From Argentina anserina (taxonomy: Eukaryota; Streptophyta; Magnoliopsida; Rosales; Rosaceae): a stretch of DNA of 64,000 nt. Of this stretch, positions 28,139 through 40,884 are shown one piece after another. The notes beneath the pieces are model-generated. The model had not been told where the DNA came from, made no database searches, and saw only the letters and a program-made list of their open reading frames with translations. Each line of letters starts with the position of its first letter. Within the stretch, counting starts at the first letter, position 1. Where the stretch lies: the NCBI RefSeq assembly GCF_933775445.1, contig NC_065874.1, positions 19,425,001-19,489,000 of the forward strand. Direction: 5' to 3'. Both the position numbers and the translations under genes were made by a program.

Positions 28139-29690
28139 TCTTTTGGGGTCCGCACCCCTTTAATTTTCATCATTTTGTAAAAGAAAAATAACCAATTCAT
28201 ACGAAATTGGACCCTTTATTTACTATTTAAATGACAAAATTTAAAATATGACCATTTATTTGAAGAGTATCTACAACTATTTGAATGATCTTATATACTT
28301 TTGAGACCATTTTATCCTCATATATCTAAACATTTATAGATAGAGAAAGTTGATGAGAGATATTACTTTGTCGGAACCTTATCAGACTCCGAGCTCTGAT
28401 CACTGGACTTCGGTCACCATCACCGGACTGTGGCCACTCATTGCCAGAAAAAATTACTGACACTCTGTAACTCTCTAACAACAAATTACTAATATTTAGT
28501 AACCCCTAATAACAAATTACTGACACCCAGTAAACATGTTACCTGTGATAATCTATATTTTTACATGTTATATGTGATCATTGTTTGATTAATTTTGGTC
28601 TTATTATATATTAGCTATATTGCATATTTTATTTTTCTTTATGTCTAAATATATAATTAAAGGTTATATATGTGTGTGTGGGTATATATTTTCTTCTCGT
28701 TTGGTTATTGAGTATTGTCACAAATATGTGTTATATTTTCCTAAATATCTAGTTGAAGTATGGCTATCCAGCCACTCATTCAATAGATAAACACGTTGCC
28801 TATCATCTTCTATTCATGTGTCCCTTTTTTATTTCATTCGAACAAACTTGTTTGCCTTTCATTCTCATCTCTTTTTAGTGAAGCATCGAGATCATAAAAT
28901 GGTCTATTTGAACATTGGTAATTAAAAAAAATCACCAAAGATTTATAACAGTCACTTATGTAAAATTGCTAAAATGTTGCCCATCAACTTCTTATAATTT
29001 ATGAAAATTGCCATTGCTTAAACTAATACACAGACTAAAACGATGAAGCCAACATCTTCTCCGATCGGATACTCCTCCGAATTCGAATTTCAAGTTTCCA
29101 ACCCCGTCCACCAGTATCACCTCCTCCAATGGCCGCCTATCTCAGACCTCCCCGTTGCCGATCTCCGATAGCCACAACCCTCATGCAATGACGTCGATCT
29201 TCCCTAGCAGACCTCACCAAACTCACACCTTATGAGATGAGCACGGAGTCGACTCCACCGGACGGCTCCTCAGATCTACAGCTCGACGGCGCCTGAAGTC
29301 ATCTTCTTCGATCACGTCATCCTCAATAGGGTTAATGACAAGCACACCATCAATGACTATATTCTCTGGTCAATTTATCGAAAATCATCACTCTGGCCTC
29401 GAATTTTGTTATTATGCAGTAAGAATGAGTTTTCAGGTTGAATTTGTTGAGCAGGACCAGAAATTTCAAGAACCACAAGGAGTTTGATGGTTAATTTGAA
29501 GTTTTAGGTTTTCATCGACAATTTTGAGCTTGGTTTTATTATCAGAATGCTTGATTTTGCTCCTCAGTTGAGGTTTCAGTTTTCCCTAATTTGATTATGT
29601 TGTGTTTAGTGTCAAGAAATGATGAGATTGCTGACATTTTGCAGAGTGATGTGGCTGGTGTTGATTTTGCGGACTGGAGGCTAGCAAGTA
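28139..29690. other. Unassigned repetitive region
   Basis: AT-rich sequence after the LINE poly(A). It contains a small repeated word (ACAAATTACTGACA) near 28465-28530 and a GC-richer block at 29040-29340 with interrupted frames. The GC-rich block could be captured gene sequence, but I recognise no domain. Similarity to the 5' part of copy A of the minisatellite family begins near its right end. Confidence 0.35.
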
Positions 29691-30377
29691 GAAAGTGAAG
29701 GAGATGATGATGGCTGTGACTCCGGCGATGCCAACTTCCAAAATCAATAGGACTACTTGCTCCACTCCAGGTGGTTCAAGATTTTATGAGGAGAAGATAA
29801 TGGTCACACGTAGATACATAGTCACATTGGTAGTCACACATATAGTCACACTGTAACTACAAGTGTGACTACCGGTGTGACTAGCAGTGTGACTACTTAT
29901 GTTACTTGTAGTGTAACTTGCAGGGCTTACTGAAAAAAAAACCCAATGAAGTCGGAAGGAATGGTGGACGGGTGCCCGAAGCAGTTCTATGGGTGCCCGA
30001 TCAAAAAATATATTCTTTTGTTCAACTTCAATTTTTTGAATTCCTAATGTGATGTCTAATTGCGCGACTACCAGTCTGACTGCCAGTGTGACACGTGGTG
30101 TGACTCGTAGTGTGGTTATTGATGTGACTACCAGGATGACTCCCAGTGTGCTACTGGTGTGACAACGTCACTGTCGATATTTAGATCATATTAGTTTATT
30201 TGAGAAATTCAAGATCACATAACAACATATAAAGGTTCGTTATTTTTAGTCATTATATTCTTCATTTTCTTCTTTTTCACATTTTCTTCTCATCACAACA
30301 TAGTCACGGAAAACAGTCGCAAGTGCAGTCACATTATCAGATTCACTAGTAGTAACATTACCAGATACAATGGCAGT
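29691..30377 (+). repeat. 12-bp-minisatellite repeat family, copy C, left part
   Basis: Third copy of the family. A segment near 29960-30000 (GGTGCCCGAAGCAGTTC) corresponds to 18340-18357 of copy A. Two arrays are visible. At 29807-29935, GTCACA-type units run into TGTGAC-type units, so polarity flips within about 130 bases. At 30060-30165, TGTGACT-type units recur. GTCACA-type words start again at 30302 and run to the solo LTR insertion at 30378. Confidence 0.7.
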
Positions 30378-33300
30378 TGATAGGAGCACAAAGTGTGACG
30401 TTCTTAATGTGATTATGCCATATTCTTACTCTTTGTTACCTCTTATTTAGTATGTTTTAGTTTCTTTTGTATGAATAAGTGTCTAGGTAGAGCTTATATC
30501 AATTATCAGTGAATTGATGATGAAATCGTGCTAAGTGTTAATAATCCTTGTTGAGATATGATTCCTTGTTCGAGTAGGATTCATCCTTTTGTATTTCTTT
30601 GTTTCTAACATACTTATTCTTATTAGGAAATACAAATCCATGTTGGAGAAGGAAAGCAATCCTAGTTCCACAAGGAAAGAGAAGAAGATATGCACTTAAA
30701 AGCCCAATCCATGCAAAAATCAAAATGCTGTCAAGATTCGTATTCCAACTTCGATGGGCTCCCCTTGACAGCTCAAAATGATTTAGAAAATGCATGATAT
30801 ATGTATGAAAATCCACGGAAGTCTAGTTGAAATTTCCAGTTGGAATCATCTCAATATCTATTTTCTAGAGAAAGTTATGGCCATAACAAGGGACACAAGT
30901 TAGATCTGCCGAATCTAGGAAACCTCAACCAATTTGGTTTCAACTTTGTGGACTTTGTGGCCAGCCTCCCTTGGGTTTCTTCCTCTATATATAGCACCTC
31001 ATTTCCATAGAAAATGATCATCAACCTTGCTCACAAGACTTGCCAAAGCTCTGCCCAAACACTTTCATTCACCAAGAACCATAGAATCCGAATTCACCAC
31101 CCTTCATCATATTTTCTGTCCAAAACTTGGGAGCCTAGGATACCATACTCTTGAAGATCTCGTGCTACCTCTGTAAGGAACCTTTGGAGGAGAATTATAA
31201 AGTGTAACTCTATGATCTTCATGTTTAGTTTTCGGGTTTTTATGTTCTTGTTCTTGGATGATTTATGTTTAGGTTTTGTTAAAGTTATTTTTATTATTGT
31301 CTATGAGATATTTGTAACTTTTGAATGACATGATGAATTAAGGTTTTCGATTTTAATTCAATGATTTTAGTTTTTATGCCATGAGTTTCTGTTTATTTAT
31401 GTTCTTAATTCATTTTCGGTGTGTTCTTATATTGCATGTGTGATTAAGACAAGTAGTTGATGTCGCATATGTTAATCATTCAAAGTTAAAAACGATTTTG
31501 ATACAACATAGTCACGGAAAACAGTCGCAAGTGCAGTCACATTATCAGATTCACTAGTAGTAACATTACCAGATACAATGGCAGTTGATAGGAGCACAAA
31601 GTGTGACGTTCTTAATGTGATTATGCCATATTCTTACTCTTTGTTACCTCTTATTTAGTATGTTTTAGTTTCTTTTGTATGAATAAGTGTCTAGGTAGAG
31701 CTTATATCAATTATCAGTGAATTGATGATGAAATCGTGCTAAGTGTTAATAATCCTTGTTGAGATATGATTCCTTGTTCGAGTAGGATTCATCCTTTTGT
31801 ATTTCTTTGTTTCTAACATACTTATTCTTATTAGGAAATACAAATCCATGTTGGAGAAGGAAAGCAATCCTAGTTCCACAAGGAAAGAGAAGAAAATACA
31901 CTTAAAAGCCCAATCCATGCAAGAAATCAAAATGCTGTCAAGATTCATAGTCCAACTTCGACGGGCTCCCATGGATAGCTCCGATCGAGTTAGAAGACGT
32001 ACCTTATATGGATAAAAAGGATTTTGAGTCTAGTTTCTGTAGGATTTGAAATCAAATCAATATCTTATTCCTACAGGGAGATATGACCGAATCATTGATC
32101 GGAGGTCCAGTGAACTCGACGGAATTATCTCAGCCATTGATTTGCTTTTGATCCAAGGGCTATGAGGGAAACTTGGGACCTTCTTTCTCCTGCATATAGA
32201 GCACAAATATGTATCAGAATGTCCATAAATCCCTGCACCAAAGAATGTCAAAGAAGGCATGCAGCAAATTAAATGAGAAGAGACAAGAAAGTCAAAGAAG
32301 GCATGCAGCAAATTTAATGAGGAGAGGTAAGAAAAATCAAACATGGCTGCAACAATTAAGACTTTTGCTGCCTCCCTAATTTAAAGGAAGAAATTTGTGC
32401 AAAAGAAATCAGCATTAAAGGAGGAAGAAGATATGCAATTAATGCAAAAGATATGCAATCCTTATTGAAATCAGAATTCTGGCACTGCAGATCATCCAAC
32501 TTTGACGAGCTCTCCTGGACAGCTCAAAATGATTGAGAAAATGCATGATATATGGATGAAAAGCCACGGAAGTCTAGTTGAAATTGCCAGTTGGAATCAT
32601 CTCAATATCTATTTTCTAGAGAAAGTTATGGCCACAACAAGGGACAAAGGTCAGATCTGCCGAATCTAGGAAACCTCAACCAATTTGGTTTCAACTTTGT
32701 GGACTTTGTGGCCATCCTCCCATGGGTTTCTTCCTCTATATATAGCACCTCATTTCCACATAAAATGATCATCAACCTTGCTCACAAGACTAGCCAAAGC
32801 GATGCCTTAAACACTACTCATCATCCTCAAAGTGTAACTTGTTTTGATACCGCTAAGGAGATTTACAAAGTGTAACTCGTTACTTCTTCACTTATGTTTT
32901 CGGTTTGGATTCTTTGTGTAATGTTGTGTTTATGTTTTTGGCTAGTTCCGAATTTGTGGAATACTTTTATGTAGTTTACGATTTTGCAAGATGTTATAAA
33001 ATAGTACTGATTTTGTTTTCTATGATTTCTATGTAGATGTCGTGAGTTTATAATTAAATGATTTAATGATTCTCTTTCTTGTGCATTAACTATATGTGAT
33101 TCAAGGCGCTAAGTTAGTTTTGCATATAGGATTCTTAAGTGTTTTTGTTAACTTGTTAAAGTGACATGCTTGACTTGTTAGTAATCACTAGGAATTAACC
33201 ATGATCCGTTTGTTATCTAAGATGCGCTAAGTAATTAGATAAGAGATGAATCAATGAAGTGGTAAGATTGAGAATGACATGTTACCTTGTAATTTCTAAG

Positions 33301-33695
33301 CGCTAAGATAGGATTACCAGGCCATGTTTCGAGTTAGGGATGCGCTAAGTAACCTAGTTCGGCATTAGGTTGTCGTTTGTTCACTCAATACTTGTCCGCT
33401 AAGGCTCGGTGTTTGCATAGGATGAGATTATGATTTTGAAGCTACTTGTGACGATTTGTTTGGTGATGTTTTCTGTGTTGGTTGGTTGATCACATGTATA
33501 TATTAGTTTAGGATTTATTTTTATGTTCTTGATACAATCCTATATCAAATCTTTATATCTCTTATGAATTCGTGGTTAAATGTTTGTGATTCTTTACCCT
33601 GGTTGGATCCCCGGTTTGTGAACGATACCCTCTTGCTTTATACTACTAACGATGCTTACAGGGTTAATATTGATCTCGAGTAATCGAACCGATCA
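30378..33695 (+). mobile_element. Solo Gypsy-type LTR with internal partial tandem duplication
   Basis: The 5-bp duplication GCAGT brackets the unit (30373-30377 and 33696-33700), and the ends are TGATAGGAGCA and CCGATCA. Host sequence on the two sides joins well: compare the joined flanks with 34195-34230. Inside, 30295-31502 is followed directly by a second start at 31503 that repeats 80 bases of host flank, GCAGT and the LTR 5' end (31586), an offset of 1208 bases. The two LTR starts are near-identical for about 400 bases, then differ. LTR 5' and 3' ends match those at 61295-62830, so family identity is firm. The history of the duplication is inferred. Confidence 0.8.
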
Positions 33696-34645
33696 GCAGT
33701 CATAATGTCAATATTGTGGCTACCAGTGTAATTGGTGGTGTGACTGCAAATGTGACATGCCGAGAGAAATTTGTAAATTTGTGAAATTATGTTAAAATTC
33801 AAAGAAGATATTTGGCTTGTTTGAGAAGTTTAAGATCACATAACATGATACAAAGGTTCGTTAATTCTACTCATTTTTTTCTTATTTTTTTTCACATTTT
33901 CTTATTTTCACAACACAGTCACATTACTAGATACACCGGTAGTCACACTATTAGATACACGGGTAGTTACACTACCAGAAACAGTGGTAGTCACAATGTC
34001 ATTATTGTAACAACTAGTGTGACTACAATTGTGACTGGTGGTGTGACTGCAAGTGTTACATGTAGTGTAACTGGTGGTGTGACTGCAAGTATGACTGCAA
34101 GTGTGACAAAGGTTAGTTAATTCTATTAATTTTTTTTTTCACATTTCATCTTATCGTAACATAGTCACAGTACCCGATACACGGGTAGTCACACTACCAG
34201 ATACAATGACATTCACAATTTCGATATTGTAGCTACCAGTGTGACACTTAGTGTGACTGATGGTGTGACTGCAAATATGACATGCTGAGAAAAATTTATA
34301 AATCCGCGAAATTATGTTAAAATTCAAAAGATATCGGTATGATTGTGCTCAGAATGAAGGAAATAGCTAGAATTATGGAGCATTGGGCTCCGATTTCGTC
34401 GGATGAGCTTGGAGCACTGCCATGGACGATGGTAGCCCATTTTTGAGGGTTTATGCCCCTTATACGGTGGTCAATTTGGAGTGGGTATGATATCAAATGA
34501 AAGAGGGAAAATAGATCTTTCCAACGGTACCAACGGCGCTCAAATCTATCGCCAGACTTTTTTCATTTTTCTTCTTATTCCGGCCATAACTTTGTCGTAA
34601 GGAGGAAATGACAAAACAATCAATAAAATATTAAAAAATGACTTC
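33696..34645 (+). repeat. 12-bp-minisatellite repeat family, copy C, middle part
   Basis: Continuation of copy C after the solo LTR. It contains two more cassettes of the same design (33905-34110 and 34163-34285). In each, GTCACA-type units precede a spacer with the word ATTGTAGCTACCAG or similar, and TGTGAC-type units follow. The last cassette ends GACATGCTGAG and passes into the conserved 250-base tail (34286-34560) also seen in copies A and B. Copy C is then cut by the Copia element at 34646. Confidence 0.75.
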
Positions 34646-34829
34646 TGTTCCGGGAGAATTATTATTCTACCCTTGTGTGTGTCTTAGCCTAATAGGTTTC
34701 CTGTTAGGAGATAGATTAACATCTTCGTAATAGATTAGGACTCCGAATCCTACGAGATTATGGTTTTGTAATGCCTATATATAGGCTCTCATATCATTCA
34801 ATAATTCACAATTATTTCATCTTGAAACA
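34646..34829 (+). repeat. Copia 5' LTR
   Basis: 184 bp, starting TGTTCCGGGAGAATTATT and ending CTTGAAACA. A TATATATAGG promoter-like word sits near 34777. The sequence right after it, CGTTATCACGCAC, occupies the primer-binding position. Confidence 0.88.
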
Positions 34830-35613
34830 CGTTATCACGCACTTTGCCCTAAAACCCTGAACTTTTAGAGCCCTAGAATTTTTTTTCTTTTCCACCGCCA
34901 GCCGCCTTCGTCTCCGACCTCCGGCATTTTCTCGTCGGCGCTCCCCGTCGGCCGCCACTCCTGCTCGCCGCCACTGCAGACCCCCTGCAGCCTCTGCCGA
35001 CCCCTGCAGCCATCGCAACCTCCTGCCATGATGCCCTGCAGCCCCTGCGACCCCCCCTGCTGCCCCTGCACGCAGCCCCACAGGGTCTCCTCCGCATTTG
35101 TTCCGCAAAAAAATATTTTTGCCCCGCAAGACCCCGCATCAAAGGATTCAAAATTGCTCCTCCCGCATATCAAAGCAAGAAATGCGAACCTCACAAGCAA
35201 ACTCTTCGCTCAAGAGAAGCTACTCCCGTCTTCTCTACCCTTTTGGTCCTATGGCCTGCCGAGCGCAATAGCCCTTTGGGCTTCATACTATAATTTCTTT
35301 TCTTTTTTCGTATTTCATTATTTAAATGTTCATTGACACATTTTTATTTCTAACGATATTTCACGTGCTCGTATAGATAAAATCATTGCTCGTCGTACTA
35401 TGGTGATGACATTCATGTCGAGATGGATGATATTTTTGTCATCTACATACGATTTCGATCGTATTCTCCCAAGATTTTATGTCATCGGACGAAGATCGAA
35501 AAGAAATTCATCAAGAAACTTCATGCATGACGATCGATTTGCAGAGTAATTTAATTATATGCAGTCTATTTGGCAGACCAACAAGTATGTTTTTCTTAAA
35601 TTTGCTGCTTTTG

Positions 35614-35616
<3 letters not shown>

Positions 35617-35647
<31 letters not shown>
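35617..35647. repeat. TA microsatellite in Copia interior
   Basis: TA run inside the former coding region of the Copia element. It shows how far this element has decayed. Confidence 0.85.
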
Positions 35648-35650
<3 letters not shown>

Positions 35651-37273
35651 TATCGGGCGCTATTAGCCTTTTTCATGTCTTCTTTCCGACATTTCTTATA
35701 ACACCGATGAGACCAAAGAGGGATATGATTCCCCTCTTGGTCGACGTTTTTCGTGTGGTGGTCCTGGGGGAGTCACGTTATTATTTAAAGGGAAGAAATC
35801 GATTACGTGTGGTTGTCTGAGTACACGCTATTTTGGGTGCGATCATGAGAATCGCCAATATGCATCGATTATTTTGTGACCATATACATCACAACTCTTC
35901 TAATTCTGGTTACATACTTGAATAATTTCGATTATTCGAAACCTATATAACTCTCGTTTCTCATGGATGCGTCGCCATCACGACTGTTATTTGAATGTTT
36001 GAGTTTTCTTAAACTCATGTCTATAAACGATAATACCAAGGTCTACGTACTCATTTATTACTCTGAAGCAGCACTATTTGCTAACAAAAGATCCCAAAAA
36101 TAACGAATTCTATGGGACACACTTAAAGTGATTTAATGAACGTCTATGACGTTGTAGTATCAGAGTTGACCTTGATGCAGATTCCACATCCAAGAAACGC
36201 ATGCCATATTTGGCACCTGTATCTATTTCTTGAGGGAATTTTGGATATGGAAACGTAACATTCTTCCATACTCAAGTAAGCAAATATTTTTGAGCCTCAA
36301 GCTAAGGCTCCGCCCGATCCGATATGCAAGATTTTGTTGCTACGGAATTTTGATTAGTCAATCTATTTTGACTATATTTTCTGCTTACTATTTTTCAAGT
36401 ATGACGTTGGCATTGCCATGATTCTTGCTCGACTTTAGCTTAAGTCTTCTATTGGAATTGGAAGCTTGTTTGTGTTGTATTAAATATTGGCATATTCAAT
36501 AAAATTTCTCGTATTTCTTAGATGAACTCGTGAGAATTTTATTTGTCTTAAACCTAGCATGAATGGTCAAACGTGGTTTTTAAATTGGCCGCTTTTGGGT
36601 TACATGAGACCCCAATAGTACTACATTGTGAATTTGGACATTAAAATTTGGAAAATGGACCTCGGAATGTCAAAATTGACGTCATTTTCCCCGGTTACTG
36701 TTTCGGCGTTTCCAGAACATTTTCCGGCGTATTTGCCGCCTTCCGGCCACTTGCCGGCGTTTCCGGCTCCACCATCCAGTTGCTGCCGGCGTCCCATGTC
36801 GGACAGCAGCCCCGACCTCCTTGCCAGCCAGCTCCGACTTCCGCCGGTTCCGGCGAGTTTTCGGTGATTTTTCGTCGTTTCTCATTATTTTTTCGGCATA
36901 TGTCCCGCAGTTTTTACTGCCATGTTTTTCCACTCCTAATTTCACCCGGTTTTGAGTTCTTTTGACATGGTTTTCCGGTTAATTTTCTGGTTTTCCCCAA
37001 TTCATTTCATAGCTCAAATGATTTTATTATTATTGGTGACCACTCGCACCAATTGGATGGTTTTTAGCATCCAAATTGTTTGGTATTCAACTGCTCCAAT
37101 ACCATGTTTTCCAACTTTTAAGTTGAAGAATGTAGTTCTATTATCATGTGATACATTCGATGGGATTGTCATTTGTTTCAATCCCCCCTCTTACAATATC
37201 CTACGGCGTATTGTCTAGAGAAGTTCACCGCGTTGTTGACTCTCTTAATTTTATTTTGAGCATGTCCCGTCGT

Positions 37274-37327
37274 GAAATCGAGTGTCTTGCTAATTGCGTA
37301 ACCACCCACACTATCCTACGGCTTAGG
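37274..37327 (+). pseudogene. Copia protease remnant
   Basis: A short frame reading ECLANCVTTHTILRL resembles the aspartic-protease active-site region of plant Copia polyproteins (a CLAD-C/S-x-TTHTIL pattern). The catalytic Asp position is Asn here, so it would be inactive. A stop follows within a few codons. The surrounding 35-37 kb region should hold gag, but I could not follow a frame through it. Confidence 0.55.
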
Positions 37328-37716
37328 TAGTTGTTTTACAGATATCGTGCCGAGATTGTGTTCTATATCTTCGTGTCTTGCTAAGTTTTAAAGGCCATAC
37401 ATGCCAATGATGAATTTTCATCTTGATATTTGTGTTAAGAATTGAGAGGAATAAATCTGTCAGATTTCATTAACAGTAGCTTTTTCAAGCTTAGATAGTA
37501 GCTTTGTTAGCCTGCAGACATAGTTGTGCTTGTCTGCAGCAGTAGCTTTATGTAACTCAAGATTCTTTGAATCATGGGTTTGGTTTTGCTGTCTCATCAT
37601 TTTTGACATGATTATTTTTAATCATTTTGAACGAAATATGATGATTCGAGTTCTTTCAAATTCACATGATCGTTTATTTTTCATGTTCACGAAGCGATTG
37701 GAGGACCACCTGATAT

Positions 37717-37734
37717 TGGCGCCGTTGCCGGGGA
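37717..37734 (+). other. tRNA-Asp primer-binding site
   Basis: TGGCGCCGTTGCCGGGGA is the exact complement of the 3' end of plant tRNA-Asp(GUC), including the CCA. This primer is typical of Athila/Tat-type Gypsy elements. It gives the element's orientation as plus. Confidence 0.9.
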
Positions 37735-38760
37735 ATTGAGAAAATCTCAATTCTTTGAAGTGTTAATTTTGTACTATATTGTATATTTGTAAAAATAAAT
37801 TACTGTGAATAGTAACATTCAGTAAAAACAATTACAAGTTTTTTTTTACATCTAAAAAAAAGTAAATCTCTGTAAATTTTTTTCCCTTTTTTTTGTATTG
37901 TAAAAATGTAAAAATACTTATAAATTTGTAAAAATAAAAAGTAAAAAAAAACTTTATCTTTGTAAAACTAAATTTTGTGTACAGTAAATAGTAAATCGAA
38001 AAAATTAAAAAATAAATGTTTGTGAACAGTAATAGGTAATAGTAAAATACGCACAGTAAAAAATTAAACTTTTTTTTAATATATTTTTTGTGATAAATGT
38101 TTTAATTTTGTTGTAGTATGCATATAGGATACTTGTTACACTTAGATAATTTTTAAGGAAACTAAATGTTTATTTATGCTTAGTTTATTGTAAGTTATAA
38201 AGTGAACGGAATAGGTAAAGTCGATTTTGTTAATATTAGCCTTAACCCTTCATTTGTACCTTGTTAAGGTCACTTGGAGTTGAGGGCGGTTTTTATTAAC
38301 ACTTTGCGTGCAGTCTAACACACAAATTTATTCCGAGCTGAGTAAGGGGCATGCTATTTTCATTACCCTGGTTCAAGGTTTACAAAATTGGATCTCAGAG
38401 GCTCATAGACTGACATACATCTAGGTGATGAAGTCGATAGTGGAAACATCCTTTCGAGGGTGTAGCCTCCGTGGTGTCCAACTATTGAGTCCTGCCTTGC
38501 GACTATCACTGAATCTAGCTATCCAGCCTTCTGAAACAAAAGAATGAGTTTGTGTCTAGACAACATACTTACGCCGCACGTCCACCTCGCATTATAACTT
38601 AGAAAATAAATTTGTATAAATAGATGTATATAGTTTCAAAAGAAAATGATATTCTAACGTTTAAGGTATATCAGATAAAGCATGACCCTTACCTGGGGCT
38701 GTTTCAATCCATTGCACAGTTAGCTCCTCTGCTCTACGTACCTTAAATGTTAGGATTGTG
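37735..38760 (+). other. Gypsy leader region
   Basis: After an AT-rich stretch of GTAAAnA words (37780-38080), a block at about 38190-38605 is clearly alignable with 62985-63390 of the second Gypsy element. Shared words include GGAATAGGTAAAGTC, TTGAGGGCGG, ATTGGATCTCAGAG, ACTGACATACATCT and GTGTCTAGACA. It has no open frame. Confidence 0.7.
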
Positions 38761-38870
38761 TGTGAATAAAATCAATTAGACTTAGTAATACTTTATGTAG
38801 ATTTCGTAACATTAAAAAAAAGAATAAAAAAGAATTCAGAATAAAAGAAAAAAAATAATAACAAAAAAAA

Positions 38871-39113
38871 ATGATTAGAGGAAAGAAGTTCCAAGTGGGC
38901 CAAAAAGTTCTGTTATTCCATTCGAGGCTTATGTTGTTTCTAGGGAAACTTCGTTCACGTTGGGTTGGCCCATTTGTTGTTACTAACATGTTTGCTCATG
39001 GTGCAGTTGAGATTAAAAGTGATACAACAGGGAAGGCATTCAAGGTGAATGGGCATCGACTTAAGCCCTACTATGAGCCATTTGAGGAGCACACGTATGA
39101 GGAGACAATTTGA
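38871..39113 (+). pseudogene. Gypsy integrase C-terminal fragment
   Basis: An 80-codon open frame reading [20 protein letters not shown], then a [11 protein letters not shown] and GAVEI segment. This is the C-terminal, DNA-binding part of plant Gypsy integrases (the GPY/F-type region). The catalytic DDE core is absent because the pol gene upstream is deleted. The frame ends with a normal-looking acidic tail and a stop. Confidence 0.85.
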
Positions 39114-40884
39114 GAGATGCGCCTAACTGAGAATGAACATGAGAAAGTCTAGGCTGAGAGACTATAAAACTCAAGCGCTGCATGGGAGGCAACCCATTTC
39201 AACCGTATCTGTGGATGAGTCGTTTACGGGAGTTTGAATTTTCTAATCCCTTCACTCTTATGGTTGACTTGTATATGTGTTGATATGTGATTTTATTCTA
39301 TGCTTGTGAATTACATTCTTACTATTGAGCTTACATTGAGGACAATGTAATTTTTTAAGTGTGGGGTAGGGTTGCAAGTTCATTGATTGTTTGTGTCATG
39401 ATATAAAAAAATCCAAAAAAATGAATTAAAAAAAATTATTGCTTTATTGAGTCTTAGGATGCCCCTAAAGTCTAGGATGCTTATGTCTCTAAAATACATA
39501 GACGATGATTTTGCATTTCATACGAATTGAATTGTAAGTTTCATTGATGATGTGGATTTGGTATGAACATGTGAGATTTAGATTGATTGATTATGACATA
39601 CATGTTTTGGTCAATTTAAAGTCCATAACAACCTGTGAGTTTTTGAGCCTATATGTATTTTTTTTTCATGAGATGTAATTTGAAATTTCGTGGTTATTCA
39701 TGAACCTCACTATTCTTTGCATATTCAATAACTATGTGTCATAGCTTTTAATGGACTCTAGAATTTACTAGAACTCACTTTTGTAATTGTTGAAACTTTT
39801 AAGTTATAAAATGCTCTGATTTTGAAAATGATTTATGGATCATTTCTAGGAATACCACCACTTTAGCCAAACAACCATGTATCTCTATATGTGCCCTGTT
39901 TGGGATCCCTTAGTTGAACCACATTTGAGCCTACATTGAGCCTTTTCTTCATCACCTATGTTATCTCCATGCATAGTATAGTTACCTCTACCTTGTCCTA
40001 TAGACTTGGCAGAATTCTTATTGAGATGATGTTGTGATGATGCATGAAATAAGTGTGGGGTGGAAGACATTTGAAAAAATATCAACAAGCTTTTAAGCAA
40101 GCATTGCCGAAAAAAAAACAAGAAAAAGAAAAAAAAATGAATGATGAACTCGGCAAGAAAAGAAAAAATGTTATGTTGTCTTCCATTTGTGATTTGGAGT
40201 TGAGTTGTAATTGAAGGTCTAAAAATTTTTACTTGACCTTTTTCCATGTTCACTTTGTGGTTAGAATGATGATTGTGCCCAACTTGTTATATTCGGCCCC
40301 TGATGGTGTGTGGTGTCATAAGGATGATGTTTACTCTGCTAAGTCTATAGGATTACCTTTGTAATTCCTTGATATTCCATGCCTTTAGCTACGCCTAAAT
40401 TTTTACCTTATCTAATGATCCTAATGATTCTTAAAATGAGCAAATCTTGGTTTGTGGAGATGATCACAAGAGTTGAGTATATGGTTTTGGTCCATTTGTG
40501 CACTTAGTTGTTAAATAAGGTTTTCCTATGTTATTCACAAAGTACTTTCATTTGTTGAAATATGCAAGTCATTTGATGTCTTAATATCCTTTCTCTTGCA
40601 TATACTTGTGTTTGAATGATAACCATGAATCTGAGTGAAGAGAAGAGAATATGCCTTGTGAGGAGGATTGGATTGACTAAACATGTTAAATGCTTATTGT
40701 CTCGTATCTGACTTATTCATACTATGAAGCATGTTTATGAAACTTAGAATTTATGTGCTTACATTCAAATGGTTAAACTTGAAAGCTAAGTGTTTTGAGA
40801 TTCTGAGGCAATCATTTAGGGGCAATAGTGTCTCATTTAGTTTTGTTTTGCTAAGGGACTAGCAAATGCCAAGTGTGGGGTAGT
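39114..40884 (+). other. Gypsy region between pol and 3' LTR
   Basis: Non-coding sequence of about 1.8 kb between the integrase end and the 3' LTR. Such a spacer, sometimes with an env-like frame, is typical of Athila-type elements. Here I see no env-like frame. It ends in AAGTGTGGGGTAGT, a purine-rich candidate for plus-strand priming; a similar AAGTGTGGGGTAGG occurs near 39357. Confidence 0.5.

Noticed and set aside
33812..34120. Open frame of 102 codons with Thr/Val repeats
   Set aside because: Same minisatellite effect as in copy A. The first part is AT-rich non-coding repeat sequence.
34812..35336. Overlapping Ala/Gly/Arg-rich and Pro/Cys-rich open frames
   Set aside because: They lie in the GC-rich leader of the Copia element right after its 5' LTR. 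They overlap each other on both strands and have no domain.
36628..36965. Open frames with Pro/Ser/Phe-rich composition
   Set aside because: They sit within the decayed Copia interior, with no recognisable gag signature. Overlap on both strands argues for GC-driven chance openness.
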